Positions 45,751 through 55,305 are shown, counted from the stretch's first letter. The stretch is 64,000 nt of DNA from Bacteroides thetaiotaomicron VPI-5482 (GCF_000011065.1 NC_004663.1:5146001-5210000); one strand, 5' to 3'. Numbers and translations are program-made. Notes: generated by a model from the letters alone, not told the origin.

Positions 45751-46905
45751 ATGAAACTCTATAAATATTGTTTTGCGCTTTTGGCTCTTACAACAGTCAC
45801 AGTGAGTGGTTGTAAGAATGAAGATATCAATGAAGAGCATCATTATGACAATAAACTCTATGTTAGCTCGGCTCCTGTTTGTGATGATTTGCTGATTAAG
45901 CCCAGTATAACTGAGGCTACCCGTGAACTTAGCTATCGTATAGCATCGCCGGCAGAACAAGATATTCAAATAAGCTTTGATGCGGCTCCCGCTATGACAG
46001 CAGCATATAATTTGATTTACAATGATAACGCAACTGCACTGGATTCATATTTTTATAATATGCCAACAAAAACTGCTACTATTAAGGCAGGGGATATTTC
46101 CAGTGATAATATTGTGATTGACTTTAAGAATACCAACGAATTGGATAAGTCAAAACGATATGTATTGCCCGTCACCATTCTAGATGCATCCAATATTGAT
46201 GTACTCGAAAGTGCCCGTACTGCTTATTTCATATTTAAGGGTGCTGCCCTTATTAATGTAGTGGCAAATATCAAAGAAATCTATTTCCCAATTAACTGGA
46301 AGAGCAGTGTGAATAGTCTTTCTACTGTTACTATTGAAGCTTTGGTTCGTAGTGAAGACTGGGTAGCAGGACGTGATAATGCCCTGAGTTCTGTTTTCGG
46401 TATTGAAGGTAAATTCCTTGTACGTATTGGTGATGCTGACCGTCCACGTGATCAAGTTCAGGTAGTAGCTCCCGGTGGTAATTTCCCAGGTCCGAATGTT
46501 GTTCCGGGTTTACCGGTTAATGAGTGGGTACACATTGCCATTGTTTATGATAATACAACAAAAGAACGAATCTATTATAAAGATGGTGTGCCTGTTTATA
46601 AAGACGAAGCAGCTTCAGGTAATGTATCTTTGAGCAGTGGTTGTTATATTGGTCGCGCTTGGGATGATACTCGTTGGTTGCCGGGAGATATTTCAGAAGT
46701 CCGCGTGTGGTCAGTGCAAAGAACGGCAGAGCAAATTGCCACTAATCCTTATGAAGTAGATCCTGCCAGTGAAGGACTGGTTGCTTACTGGAAGTTTAAT
46801 GAAGGTGCTGGAAATGTTATTACCGACCAGACTGGACATGGTAATGATATTACAGGTTCGGGCGATCCTACTTGGGTAAAAGTAGAGATTCCTAAGATAA
46901 ATTAA
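45751..46905 (+). CDS. DUF1735-LamG surface lipoprotein
   Basis: A 384-residue lipoprotein (lipobox VSGC, Cys 21). Residues about 25-168 form a DUF1735-type domain, also present at the start of the endoglycosidase downstream. Residues about 175-380 are a concanavalin A/LamG-type lectin domain (VNEWVHIAIVYDNTTKERIYYKDGVPV and GDISEVRVWSVQRTAEQI). Probably a surface glycan-binding protein. It lies 8 bp after the GH18-like gene in the same operon. I take it as BT3986. Confidence 0.88.
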   Translation: MKLYKYCFALLALTTVTVSGCKNEDINEEHHYDNKLYVSSAPVCDDLLIKPSITEATRELSYRIASPAEQDIQISFDAAPAMTAAYNLIYNDNATALDSYFYNMPTKTATIKAGDISSDNIVIDFKNTNELDKSKRYVLPVTILDASNIDVLESARTAYFIFKGAALINVVANIKEIYFPINWKSSVNSLSTVTIEALVRSEDWVAGRDNALSSVFGIEGKFLVRIGDADRPRDQVQVVAPGGNFPGPNVVPGLPVNEWVHIAIVYDNTTKERIYYKDGVPVYKDEAASGNVSLSSGCYIGRAWDDTRWLPGDISEVRVWSVQRTAEQIATNPYEVDPASEGLVAYWKFNEGAGNVITDQTGHGNDITGSGDPTWVKVEIPKIN

Positions 46906-46938
46906 TTGTTGGTTTAATCTTTTATTCAAGAATTCATT

Positions 46939-48369
46939 ATGAATATGAAATATATAACTTCGGGTTTGTTCGCTGCCATGATTGTGAGCAGTACTGCATT
47001 CTTGACCTCTTGTGCTGATGATCTTGAGGTCGGAAAGAATATTGATGAGTCGGCCTACAGTGGCATTTATGAAAATAATGCATATCTGCGTGATGGAAAG
47101 TCGAACTTAGTTTCTAAGGTTGTCGAATTGCACGGTGAGACTTATGCTACTACAGTAAAAATGGGGTTGAGCAAGACACCTAATACAGCTACATCGGCAA
47201 AAGTGAAAATTGATGCTGCTTATTTGGAAACGTATAATAAGGCGCATAATACAGATTTTGCATTGTATCCGCAGGACTTGGTTACCTTTGCTAACGAAGG
47301 AATACTTACAGTGAACGCTAATACTAAATCAGCGGAGGTAGAGATGACTATTCGGGCAGGAGAAGGTCTGCAGGAAGATAAAACATATGCTATTCCGGTA
47401 GCTATCAGTGATCAGAGTAGTGATATCACTATTAAAGATGAAGATGCGAAACATTGTATTTATCTGGTGAAAGATATGCGAAATGCCGGTGATGCATATA
47501 AAGGAGAAGGTGTAATGCAAGGTTATTTGTTCTTTGAAGTAAATGACGTAAATCCGCTGAATACTCTTTCTTTCCAATTAGAGAATGGAAAACTTCTTTG
47601 GGATGTTGTTGTACTGTTTGCTGCTAATATCAACTATGATGCTGAAGCAGGACGTCCTCGTGTACAATGTAACCCGAATGTACAGTATCTGTTGGATAAT
47701 AATGAAACTCTTCTTCAGCCACTGCGTAGACGTGGTGTGAAAGTATTGTTAGGACTGCTTGGTAACCATGACATTACAGGCTTGGCACAGCTTTCCGAAC
47801 AAGGTGCTAAAGACTTTGCCCGCGAAGTTGCTCAGTATTGTAAGGCATATAACTTGGATGGAGTAAATTATGACGATGAGTATTCAAACAGTCCTGATTT
47901 GAGCAATCCGTCTCTTACTAATCCAAGTACGGCTGCTGCAGCTCGTCTGTGTTATGAAACCAAACAGGCAATGCCGGATAAACTGGTTACTGTATTTGAT
48001 TGGGGACAGATGTATGGTGTAGCTACTGTCGACGGGGTAGATGCAAAAGAATGGATAGATATTGTGGTAGCCAACTATGGTAGTGCTGCATATCCTATCG
48101 GACAAATGACAAAGAAACAATGCTCCGGTATTTCAATGGAATTCAACTTAGGTGGTGGCGGTAGTTTATCTGCCTCTAAAGCTCAAAGTATGATAGATGG
48201 AGGGTATGGATGGTTTATGGGATTTGCTCCAAGTCCGGCTAAATATGGTAGTGTTTTCAGCCGTCTTCAAGGTGGTGGCGAAGTATTGTACGGGTCCAAT
48301 GTAGCAGCACCGACTATATTCTACAAGAAGAATGATCCGACGCCATATAAATATCCGGATGATCTTTAA
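46939..48369 (+). CDS. GH18 endo-beta-N-acetylglucosaminidase (high-mannose N-glycan)
   Basis: A 476-residue surface lipoprotein (lipobox LTSC, Cys 25). An N-terminal DUF1735-type domain spans about 40-175 and a GH18 barrel about 190-470. The catalytic motif DGVNYDDE puts D312 and E314 exactly at the positions known for the characterised enzyme BT3987. GH18 endoglycosidases cut between the two GlcNAc residues of the N-glycan core by substrate-assisted catalysis; this one prefers high-mannose glycans. It makes the oligosaccharide that the neighbouring SusCD pair imports and GH92 enzymes trim. Confidence 0.96.
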   Translation: MNMKYITSGLFAAMIVSSTAFLTSCADDLEVGKNIDESAYSGIYENNAYLRDGKSNLVSKVVELHGETYATTVKMGLSKTPNTATSAKVKIDAAYLETYNKAHNTDFALYPQDLVTFANEGILTVNANTKSAEVEMTIRAGEGLQEDKTYAIPVAISDQSSDITIKDEDAKHCIYLVKDMRNAGDAYKGEGVMQGYLFFEVNDVNPLNTLSFQLENGKLLWDVVVLFAANINYDAEAGRPRVQCNPNVQYLLDNNETLLQPLRRRGVKVLLGLLGNHDITGLAQLSEQGAKDFAREVAQYCKAYNLDGVNYDDEYSNSPDLSNPSLTNPSTAAAARLCYETKQAMPDKLVTVFDWGQMYGVATVDGVDAKEWIDIVVANYGSAAYPIGQMTKKQCSGISMEFNLGGGGSLSASKAQSMIDGGYGWFMGFAPSPAKYGSVFSRLQGGGEVLYGSNVAAPTIFYKKNDPTPYKYPDDL

Positions 48370-48399
48370 ATAAAATAGGAACAAATAAAAAACAAGAAT

Positions 48400-49734
48400 A
48401 TGAAAGCACATTATAAACTCTTTTTATCTCTGGCAATAGGATCATTCGTTACTTTTGCTGGATGTCAGGATGATGAGGTGGTGGATTTGGTTAAATATCC
48501 GGTGAATCAGCCTGCTATAACGATTGACGATGCGGAAGGAGCGTCTAAAGCGACGTTGACTGCGGTTTACAAATCTGATGGTACATTGGAATTAGATGGC
48601 CCTGTCACTAGAACTTATACATTCCATTTTGCTGCATCACCGGAAGATGCTACAGTGACTTTTGATATTATAAATACTAATATCCCAAAAGAAAATGTAG
48701 AGATCAGTGCCACTAAAGTAGTTCTTCCTGCCGGTTCAACAGATGCTTCTGTCACTGTGACTTTGAAGGATGAAGATTTTAGTTTTGCAGCATCCAATTA
48801 TGATGCGACTACTTATGAATTAGGGGTGAAAGCCAGTGTGGAAGGATATAAGATAGGAACTGAACCAATACAATCTAAAGTTGTAATAGAGAAGGAGGCA
48901 TACACAGCTTCATGCTCTGTGGTTGGTGAGAGCGGTAATAACGTTACATTTGAACGTGCTTTCTCTCAAGGAGCGATTGTAAATCCTGATCCTATATCCT
49001 ATACTTTCAAGATGAAGTTGGATAAGCCGGCAAGAAAAGACGTAAAAGTGAAACTTGCCACTACGGGATTGGATGAACAGTTCATGAATGATATCACTGT
49101 TACTCCTGCTGAAATTACCATAGCTGCCGGAGAGTTAGAATCAGCAGAGGTTACCTGGACTATTACTGATGATTTCTTGCTGACAACAGCTGGAGAAGAA
49201 TCTCACACTCTTGTTGTTACTGCATCAGCAGAAAGTGAAGACCCCGTTGTGAAGGTTAATAGTAAGGAGAACTTCTTAACCTTTAATGTGGATAAAGTAC
49301 TTAGAAACTTTAAATATTTGTCTGTTATAGGTAGTAACTGGACTGAATTGTCGAAAGCAGGTTGGAGTGCGGAGATTCCTTCTGGTGTCTCCGGTAGAGC
49401 TAGTTATTTGATTGATGGTAATGGAGGAAGCTATGGATCAGATGTATATAGTTATAATCCATTCTGGTTTGTTATTGATATGAAATCAGCACAGACTTTT
49501 AATGCTTTGGGTATGGATTATTATTATACGTATGCTTCTAAGAAAGTACGTATTTCAACTTCATTGGATAATGAAAACTGGACTCCACAGGGAGTGTTGG
49601 AAGTTCCTCGTGTGGGTAATCATTATTTCCAATTCTTCTCTTCTATAACAGCTCGTTATGTAAAGGTTGAATTATTGGAAGGCTTTGGTTCATATATTGA
49701 TGTAACTGAAGTTTATATCTACAACGCTCAGTAA
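48400..49734 (+). CDS. Surface lipoprotein with DUF1735-like domains and C-terminal discoidin domain
   Basis: A 444-residue lipoprotein (lipobox FAGC, Cys 22). Residues about 35-160 and 165-290 look like two beta-sandwich modules of the DUF1735 kind (ISATKVVLPAGSTDASVTVTL and ITVTPAEITIAAGELESAEV). Residues about 305-444 are F5/8 type C-like (YLIDGNGGSYGS and KVRISTSLDNENWTPQG). Probably a glycan-binding surface protein. It is the last gene of the plus-strand PUL2 unit, followed by a strong terminator. I take it as BT3988. Confidence 0.85.
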   Translation: MKAHYKLFLSLAIGSFVTFAGCQDDEVVDLVKYPVNQPAITIDDAEGASKATLTAVYKSDGTLELDGPVTRTYTFHFAASPEDATVTFDIINTNIPKENVEISATKVVLPAGSTDASVTVTLKDEDFSFAASNYDATTYELGVKASVEGYKIGTEPIQSKVVIEKEAYTASCSVVGESGNNVTFERAFSQGAIVNPDPISYTFKMKLDKPARKDVKVKLATTGLDEQFMNDITVTPAEITIAAGELESAEVTWTITDDFLLTTAGEESHTLVVTASAESEDPVVKVNSKENFLTFNVDKVLRNFKYLSVIGSNWTELSKAGWSAEIPSGVSGRASYLIDGNGGSYGSDVYSYNPFWFVIDMKSAQTFNALGMDYYYTYASKKVRISTSLDNENWTPQGVLEVPRVGNHYFQFFSSITARYVKVELLEGFGSYIDVTEVYIYNAQ

Positions 49735-49764
49735 AGTCTAGTCATTAGCAGATAAGTTAATTTT

Positions 49765-49802
49765 AGAGCCAGGCTTCATTTTGAAAGCCTGGCTCTTTTC
49801 TT
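49765..49802 (+). terminator. Terminator of the PUL2 susCD unit
   Basis: A 12-bp perfect stem AGAGCCAGGCTT / AAGCCTGGCTCT (49765-49776, 49785-49796) with an 8-nt loop, then TTTTCTTG. Confidence 0.92.
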
Positions 49803-49846
49803 GTATAAGCTACTATGTCCCTCCCTGTCTCCTCGTAAGGGAACCC

Positions 49847-50000
49847 TTGTGCCAAGGGCTTGGCACAGTTGTGCCACTACGGTGTCATTGTTGTGCCAAG
49901 CCGTTGGCACAACAATGACACCAATATGTGACAACAGTGCCACCAAATGGTGACAGTTGTGTCTTCTGAGCGTAACAGTAGTATCACTTCGTGTTACTGC
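49847..50000. repeat. 22-bp-period palindrome array C (7 units)
   Basis: Units of the form GTGNCA....TGGCAC start at 49849, 49871, 49893, 49915, 49937, 49959 and 49981, exactly 22 bp apart. Unit 3 is the centre of a perfect 19-bp inverted repeat with a 4-nt loop (49881-49899, 49904-49922). The array stops 4 bp before the stop codon of the minus-strand gene at 50004. No T-run follows the stems. Confidence 0.9.
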
Positions 50001-50003
50001 CGA

Positions 50004-50438
50004 TCACCAGTCATAATCTTCAACGTATGCATCAAAGTTTTGTAGATGAGTTGCTCCGCAATTCTTGAGGATATTTAATATTCTTTGTTGCTCGGAGGGG
50101 GTAAGGAGGCGTTCGCCTTTGCGGATGCGGTAGTAAGTTCTGCGACCAAAATAGCTCATTAAATGCGATATGACAGTTTGCATTTGCTTATAAGGCAAGT
50201 CTTCTAACATTCTGATGAATCCCTTAGCATAACGTACTTTGACATTAGAACGATAATAAGGACAATTCCCTTGTTGGGCAGCGAGATGTTTGGGACTGAT
50301 AATAACCCAGTATTCAATCTTTTCCGGTACGCTTTGTGCTGTAAGTAGTCTTAAGCAAGTGTTTGCTTTTGAACATTCCCGATTGAGGCACATTGCGTAC
50401 TGATAGGGGACTTTGGTAAAGTCAATTTCTTCTTCCAT
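50004..50438 (-). CDS. Small Cys-containing Bacteroides protein (DUF6078-like)
   Basis: A 144-residue cytoplasmic protein. The N-terminal half has C17, C22, C28 and C59 (QYAMCLNRECSKANTCLRL, NCPYY), which could bind metal. The C-terminal half has the strongly conserved-looking YAKGFIRMLEDLPYKQM and GRRTYYRIRKGERLLTPSEQ. I associate this layout with DUF6078, a family repeated in Bacteroides genomes, from memory. It lies between the two units of PUL2 but has its own promoter box (50460-50467). Function unknown. Confidence 0.7.
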   Translation of the reverse strand: MEEEIDFTKVPYQYAMCLNRECSKANTCLRLLTAQSVPEKIEYWVIISPKHLAAQQGNCPYYRSNVKVRYAKGFIRMLEDLPYKQMQTVISHLMSYFGRRTYYRIRKGERLLTPSEQQRILNILKNCGATHLQNFDAYVEDYDW

Positions 50439-50459
50439 GATTTATAGTTGTTTGTCCGG

Positions 50460-50467
50460 CAAAAGTA
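50460..50467 (-). promoter_or_regulatory. -7 box (TACTTTTG) of the DUF6078-like gene
   Basis: Fits TAnnTTTG, 22 bp before the start codon on the minus strand. A T-rich stretch without G occupies the -33 position. Confidence 0.5.
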
Positions 50468-50485
50468 GTGAATACTAACTGAAAA

Positions 50486-50521
50486 ATAGCCTGAAAGTAA
50501 AGAAGTTTACTTTCAGGCTAT
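50486..50521 (-). terminator. Terminator of the PUL2 GH92 operon, probably bidirectional
   Basis: A perfect 16-bp stem with a GAAG loop (50486-50501, 50506-50521). T-runs follow on both strands. It lies about 110 bp beyond the stop of the GH92 gene at 50633. Confidence 0.88.
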
Positions 50522-50632
50522 CGTTTTTTTTGCCATTATCCGGATAAAGTCTTTCAGAACAGAGAGAAAGTCAGAAAACCGGAAGAAAAAGGGCCTAATA
50601 TAGGAACGTGAATTTAATCGATGAACTAACTA

Positions 50633-52900
50633 CTATTCTTTGGAAAAAGAATAAGGCATATCCTCTTCTTTGGTTCCTCTGTTCAGATTCGGCCGATTAC
50701 TCATGTCTACTTTGATAGTACCTCCCTTGAACAAATCTTCGTGACGCAGATAATTCTTGGTATGATCAGCACCATTGAAGCTCATGGAATCAATATAGAA
50801 ATTTTCCGTGCTGTTATTGGGCGCGTCGATAACAAGACTATTGCCGTTCTCGAAGTGAAGAGTAGCCTTTTTGAACAGAGGAGTTCCCATCACATATTCG
50901 TCCGTTCCAGGGCAAACAGGGTAGAAACCCAGCGCAGAGAACACATACCAGGCAGAAGTTTGTCCGTTGTCTTCGTCTCCGCAGTAACCGTCCGGTCCGG
51001 GCGTGTACATTCTGTCCATTACCTGACGTAACCAATATTGAGCCTTCCACGGTTGTCCCGCATAGTCATAGAGGTAGATCATGTGCTGGATCGGCTGATT
51101 ACCATGTGCATAGTTGCCCATATTCATCACTGTCATTTCACGAATTTCGTGAATCACTTGTCCGTAATAGCTGTCATCAAAAATGGGCGGTACGGCAAAT
51201 ACGGAATCCATCATGGTAACAAACATCTCTTTCCCGCCCATCAGGTCAATAAGTCCCTGCGGATCGTGGAAGACAGACCAGGTATAATGCCAGCTGTTTC
51301 CTTCCGTAAAGGCATCTCCCCATTTCAGTGGTGAGAAAGGAGACTGGAATGTACCGTCTTCGTTGCGACCACGCATCAGCTTGGATTCTTTATCGAAAAG
51401 ATTCTTGTAATTCATGGCACGTTTGGCAAACAGGCTGATTTCTTTCTTGGGACGTTTCAGTTCTTTAGCCAACCGATAGATACACCAGTCATCGTATGCA
51501 TACTCCAGAGTACGGGCGGCGTTCTCGTTGATTTTCACATCGTAGGGTACGTATCCCAGTTTATTATAATACTCGTATCCCAATCGTCCGGTAGAAGAAA
51601 CCTCCGGATGCACATTCTCCGTTCCGTGAATCAGTCCTTCATACAACGTCTTGATATCATCGACTTTTACTCCTTTCATATAGGCGTCTACCAGGATTGA
51701 TGCGGAGTTATTTCCAACCATGCAACCTCTGTGCCCCGGACTTGCCCATTCGGGGAAGAAACCGCTTTCAAGGTATGTATTGATCAACCCTTCCTGCATC
51801 TCCTTATTAACCGACGGGTACATCAGATTCAACAGCGGGAAGAGGCAGCGGAATGTATCCCAGAAGCCGGTATCGGTAAACATATATCCCGGAAGTACCT
51901 GTCCGTTATACGGACTGTAATGAATGGGCTGACCGTTCGCATCCAGCTCATAGAACTTGCGCGGGAAAAGCAGTGAACGATACAGGCAGGAGTAGAATGT
52001 ACGGTACTGATCCAGATTGCCGCCTTCTACTTCTATTTTGCCCAGCACCTGATTCCAGGCATCTTTTCCTTTTTGGGCGAGTTGTTCTATATTATCTTTG
52101 CCCAGTTCGTTCATATTAGCGGCAGCCTGCTCGAAGCTGATAAAAGAAGAGGCGATACGTGCGTTCACCTGCTCTCCTTTGCGGGTTTTGAATCCGATGA
52201 TCGCTCCGGCATGGTCGGTTGTCTGTTCCGCTACGTTCTCTTGCAGATTTCCGTTCTCTACCGTGGCCTTATAGGTGAAAGGCTTGTCGAACTCAATGAT
52301 AAAGTAGTTCTTGAAGTTTTCAGGAACACCACCGCTGTTGCGTGTGGTATAACCGATTATCTTATTCTCTTCCGGAATAATTTTGATGTAAGAACCTTTG
52401 TCGAAGGCATCTACGACCACATAAGAATGATCATTCTCCGGGAATGTGAAACGGAAAAGCACAGCACGTTCCGTCGGTGTCATTTCGGTGACTATATCGT
52501 GTTCTGCCAGGTATACTTTGTAGTAGTAAGGAGTTGCCACTTCCCCTTTATGTGCAAACCAGCTTGCCCGTTTCTCTTCGTCAAACACCGGTTGGCCCAC
52601 TATCGGCATTATCGAGAACTGACCATAATCATTGATCCACGGACTGGGCTGGTGTGTCTGTTTGAACCCGCGGATTTTGTTGGCGGTATAGGTATATTGC
52701 CATCCGTCTCCCATTTTGCCTGTCTGTGGAGTCCAGAAGTTCATACCCCAGGGACGGGCAATAGCCGGATAGGTATTGCCTGTTGATAACTCAAAAGTAG
52801 ATTGGGAACCCATCAGCGGATTGACGTACTGCGTCCAGTCTTTGGCTTGGGACAATAGCGTGCAATTAAGTATACAGGCTATTAATAAGAGTCTTTTCAT
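50633..52900 (-). CDS. GH92 alpha-1,2-mannosidase
   Basis: A 755-residue exported enzyme (signal peptide to about 19, no lipobox). Residues fit the structurally characterised BT3990: acid E533 (FTEGNSW), bases D642 and D644 (GDED), and +1-subsite residues W88 and H584-E585, linked to alpha-1,2 specificity. It removes terminal mannose from the antennae of high-mannose glycan with inversion and needs calcium. It is the last gene of the minus-strand PUL2 unit, 97 bp after the preceding GH92 gene, with a hairpin in the gap. Confidence 0.96.
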   Translation of the reverse strand: MKRLLLIACILNCTLLSQAKDWTQYVNPLMGSQSTFELSTGNTYPAIARPWGMNFWTPQTGKMGDGWQYTYTANKIRGFKQTHQPSPWINDYGQFSIMPIVGQPVFDEEKRASWFAHKGEVATPYYYKVYLAEHDIVTEMTPTERAVLFRFTFPENDHSYVVVDAFDKGSYIKIIPEENKIIGYTTRNSGGVPENFKNYFIIEFDKPFTYKATVENGNLQENVAEQTTDHAGAIIGFKTRKGEQVNARIASSFISFEQAAANMNELGKDNIEQLAQKGKDAWNQVLGKIEVEGGNLDQYRTFYSCLYRSLLFPRKFYELDANGQPIHYSPYNGQVLPGYMFTDTGFWDTFRCLFPLLNLMYPSVNKEMQEGLINTYLESGFFPEWASPGHRGCMVGNNSASILVDAYMKGVKVDDIKTLYEGLIHGTENVHPEVSSTGRLGYEYYNKLGYVPYDVKINENAARTLEYAYDDWCIYRLAKELKRPKKEISLFAKRAMNYKNLFDKESKLMRGRNEDGTFQSPFSPLKWGDAFTEGNSWHYTWSVFHDPQGLIDLMGGKEMFVTMMDSVFAVPPIFDDSYYGQVIHEIREMTVMNMGNYAHGNQPIQHMIYLYDYAGQPWKAQYWLRQVMDRMYTPGPDGYCGDEDNGQTSAWYVFSALGFYPVCPGTDEYVMGTPLFKKATLHFENGNSLVIDAPNNSTENFYIDSMSFNGADHTKNYLRHEDLFKGGTIKVDMSNRPNLNRGTKEEDMPYSFSKE

Positions 52901-52932
52901 GATAAGTAATGGTTTATATGATTATTGAGAAA

Positions 52933-52977
52933 CATCACGCTGTCATCCGGAGCATAGCGAAGAATGACGGCGTGATG
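52933..52977 (-). repeat. Long hairpin between the last two GH92 genes of PUL2
   Basis: CATCACGCTGTCAT (52933-52946) pairs with ATGACGGCGTGATG (52964-52977), 14 bp with one G-T pair, loop of 17 nt. The GTCATCCGGAGCATAGCGAAGAATGAC segment resembles dispersed GTCATTCCGGAGCG-type repeats known from several bacteria. No T-run, so it may stabilise or process the message and not end it. Confidence 0.6.
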
Positions 52978-52997
52978 TCAGGTATCCGGAATGTTGG

Positions 52998-55274
52998 CTA
53001 CTGTCTGACTCCCCATTGTGTAGGGTGGTCAGTCATTCTGATCTCCATGACTCCGCCCGCTACAATGTCCTGATGTCCGAAGAAAGGCGTGTCCAGAGGT
53101 TTGCCGTTCAGCAATACGCTTTCGATGTATTTGTTGCTTTTGGAGTTGTTCTTCGCCACGATGCTGAATGTCTTTTCACCGGGGAGATTGATCACGGCTT
53201 TGTCGAAAGCCGGACGTCCGATAGAATACACCGGTTTGCCCGGACATACCTGATAGAATCCCATCGAGTTGAGTATATACCATGCCGACATCTGTCCGCA
53301 GTCTTCATTCCCGGACAACCCGTCTACGTTGTTGGCATACTGGCTCCGGTAGACACTGTCCACTAATTCCTGCGTTCTCCACGGACGATTCACATAGTTG
53401 TACAGATGAATCACGTGATGACTCGGCTCATTGCCATGTGCATACTGACCGATCAGTCCGCTGATATCAGCCGAGGTGGTTTCTCCGTCCAGACTCGAAT
53501 CGACTGTAAACAGCGAATCCAGCTTTTCTACAAAAGCGTCCTCGCCTCCCATCAGTTTCACAAGTCCTTCCACATCGTGCGGAACAAACCAGGTCCATTG
53601 CCAAGCGGTTCCTTCGCAATAGTCATCACTACGGTGAGTGGAGGCACGCGGGTTGAACGGGGTGCGCCATTCGCCATTCGAATCCAGTCCGCGCATGAAA
53701 CGGGTCGATTTGTCGAAATAGAACTCATAGGCTTTAGCGAAACGTTCATACTTTGCTTTGTTTTCGAAGTCGTTCATCGCTTCGGCAAAGATGGAGATAC
53801 ACCAGTCGTCGTAGGCATATTCCAATGCTTTGGCTACAGATTCATTTTCGCGGTCGCAGGGGATGTAGCCGATAGCGTTTTTATAATACTTCGCTTTGGG
53901 CATCAGATGCGGCAGCACCAGATCGGGGCATTTGATGCCTGTCGTGTCATATTCGGCTGCCCGCAGACTGGCTTTGTATGCTTCGTGAGCATCAAAATTG
54001 CGGTAACCTTTCATATAGGCATCCACGATAACCGGGACTGCATGATATCCGATCATCGTTCCAGTGTAGTTGGAAGCCAGATCCCACATCGGGTATATTC
54101 CGCCTTCCTGATGTTTCCTAATCAGTGAATTGATGAACTGATTGTTCAGATTCGGGTCAATGATCGTCATCAGCGGGTGCAGCGCGCGGAAAGTATCCCA
54201 CAGGGAGAAGACAGTATACAGCGGATTGATGGTATCTCCCTGATGTACTTCGAGATCCATGCCGAGATAGCGTCCGTCCGCATCCGTAAACAGGTTCGGG
54301 CTGATGGCCGTATGATACAGGGCGGTATAAAAGATGGTTTTATCTTCTTTATCGGAAGTGGTGATGTCTATTTTAGACAGATAATTGTTCCAGGCAGTGC
54401 GGGCGTCTTTTCGTACCTTGTCGAAGTCCCATTCGGGAATTTCGGATTCCACATTCTTGCGTGCGCCGGCGATATCGACGGCAGATACACCCACTTTTAC
54501 CAGTACTTCTTCGTCTTTCTTTGTATTGAAGTGCAGCACCGCTTTGCATACAGGCAGGCGCTTGCCGTTGTCCATCGTGACAGAGTCGGTGATGAGGGTA
54601 TATGCGAACGGTTTGGAGAACTTGGCGTAGAAGTTAATATACTGGTCGAAAGCCCAGTAAGTCGTCTTCTTGTGTCCGCAGATTTCCGTGTCGCTGATTA
54701 CTTCGATTTCCATCTCGTAGTTGGTCTGCCGTTGCAGGCTGTAGTCCAGGTCGATGATAAATCCGGATTCTGTGCTTTCGGGGAAAGTGTAGCGGTGGAT
54801 GGCGCCGCGCTTGGTAGCCGTGATCTCCGCTTTTACCTGATAGGTGTCGAGGAAGACGGAGTAATATCCGGGTTCCGCTGTCTCATTCTCGTGCGAGAAA
54901 GCAGAGGCGTAAGCCAGTTTCTGGCTTTCCGGATCAGTTGTCAGATACTGCGGCTTGCCGACAGTCGGCATCAGTAATACGTCTCCGTAGTCACAACAGC
55001 CTGTACCGCTGACGTGGGTATGCGAAAAACCGTTGATCGTGTTGTCGTCGTAATAATAACCGGAGCAGGCGTCCCAGCCGTCGATCCTGGTGTCCGGACT
55101 GGGCTGGATCATACCGTGCGGAACTACAGCTCCGGGGAAAGTATGTCCATGTCCGCCGGTGCCTATGAAAGGATTGACATAAGCACTATAATCTTTTACA
55201 CTGGGGGACTCTGTGCAGGAGTTGAGCATTATAAATCCTCCGAAACATCCTATCAGAAGTGTCTTTAATTTCAT
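52998..55274 (-). CDS. GH92 alpha-mannosidase lipoprotein
   Basis: A 758-residue lipoprotein (lipobox LNSC, Cys 20) of GH92. Mature start AYVNPFIGTGGHGHTFPGAV. The acid is E554 (DDYCEGTAW) and the base motif GNED has D658; HGNEPSHH is intact. The alpha-1,2 residues are absent (FSHTHVSGTG), so a different linkage, probably alpha-1,3, is expected. It lies 31 bp after the anti-sigma gene. I take it as BT3991. Confidence 0.93.
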   Translation of the reverse strand: MKLKTLLIGCFGGFIMLNSCTESPSVKDYSAYVNPFIGTGGHGHTFPGAVVPHGMIQPSPDTRIDGWDACSGYYYDDNTINGFSHTHVSGTGCCDYGDVLLMPTVGKPQYLTTDPESQKLAYASAFSHENETAEPGYYSVFLDTYQVKAEITATKRGAIHRYTFPESTESGFIIDLDYSLQRQTNYEMEIEVISDTEICGHKKTTYWAFDQYINFYAKFSKPFAYTLITDSVTMDNGKRLPVCKAVLHFNTKKDEEVLVKVGVSAVDIAGARKNVESEIPEWDFDKVRKDARTAWNNYLSKIDITTSDKEDKTIFYTALYHTAISPNLFTDADGRYLGMDLEVHQGDTINPLYTVFSLWDTFRALHPLMTIIDPNLNNQFINSLIRKHQEGGIYPMWDLASNYTGTMIGYHAVPVIVDAYMKGYRNFDAHEAYKASLRAAEYDTTGIKCPDLVLPHLMPKAKYYKNAIGYIPCDRENESVAKALEYAYDDWCISIFAEAMNDFENKAKYERFAKAYEFYFDKSTRFMRGLDSNGEWRTPFNPRASTHRSDDYCEGTAWQWTWFVPHDVEGLVKLMGGEDAFVEKLDSLFTVDSSLDGETTSADISGLIGQYAHGNEPSHHVIHLYNYVNRPWRTQELVDSVYRSQYANNVDGLSGNEDCGQMSAWYILNSMGFYQVCPGKPVYSIGRPAFDKAVINLPGEKTFSIVAKNNSKSNKYIESVLLNGKPLDTPFFGHQDIVAGGVMEIRMTDHPTQWGVRQ

Positions 55275-55305
55275 GTCGTTTATTAGTTTAAGTTTAACAC
55301 AGGAC

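Noticed and set aside
50486..50521. Part of the 22-bp array family
   Set aside because: It is a single perfect stem with T-runs on both sides, a normal bidirectional terminator.
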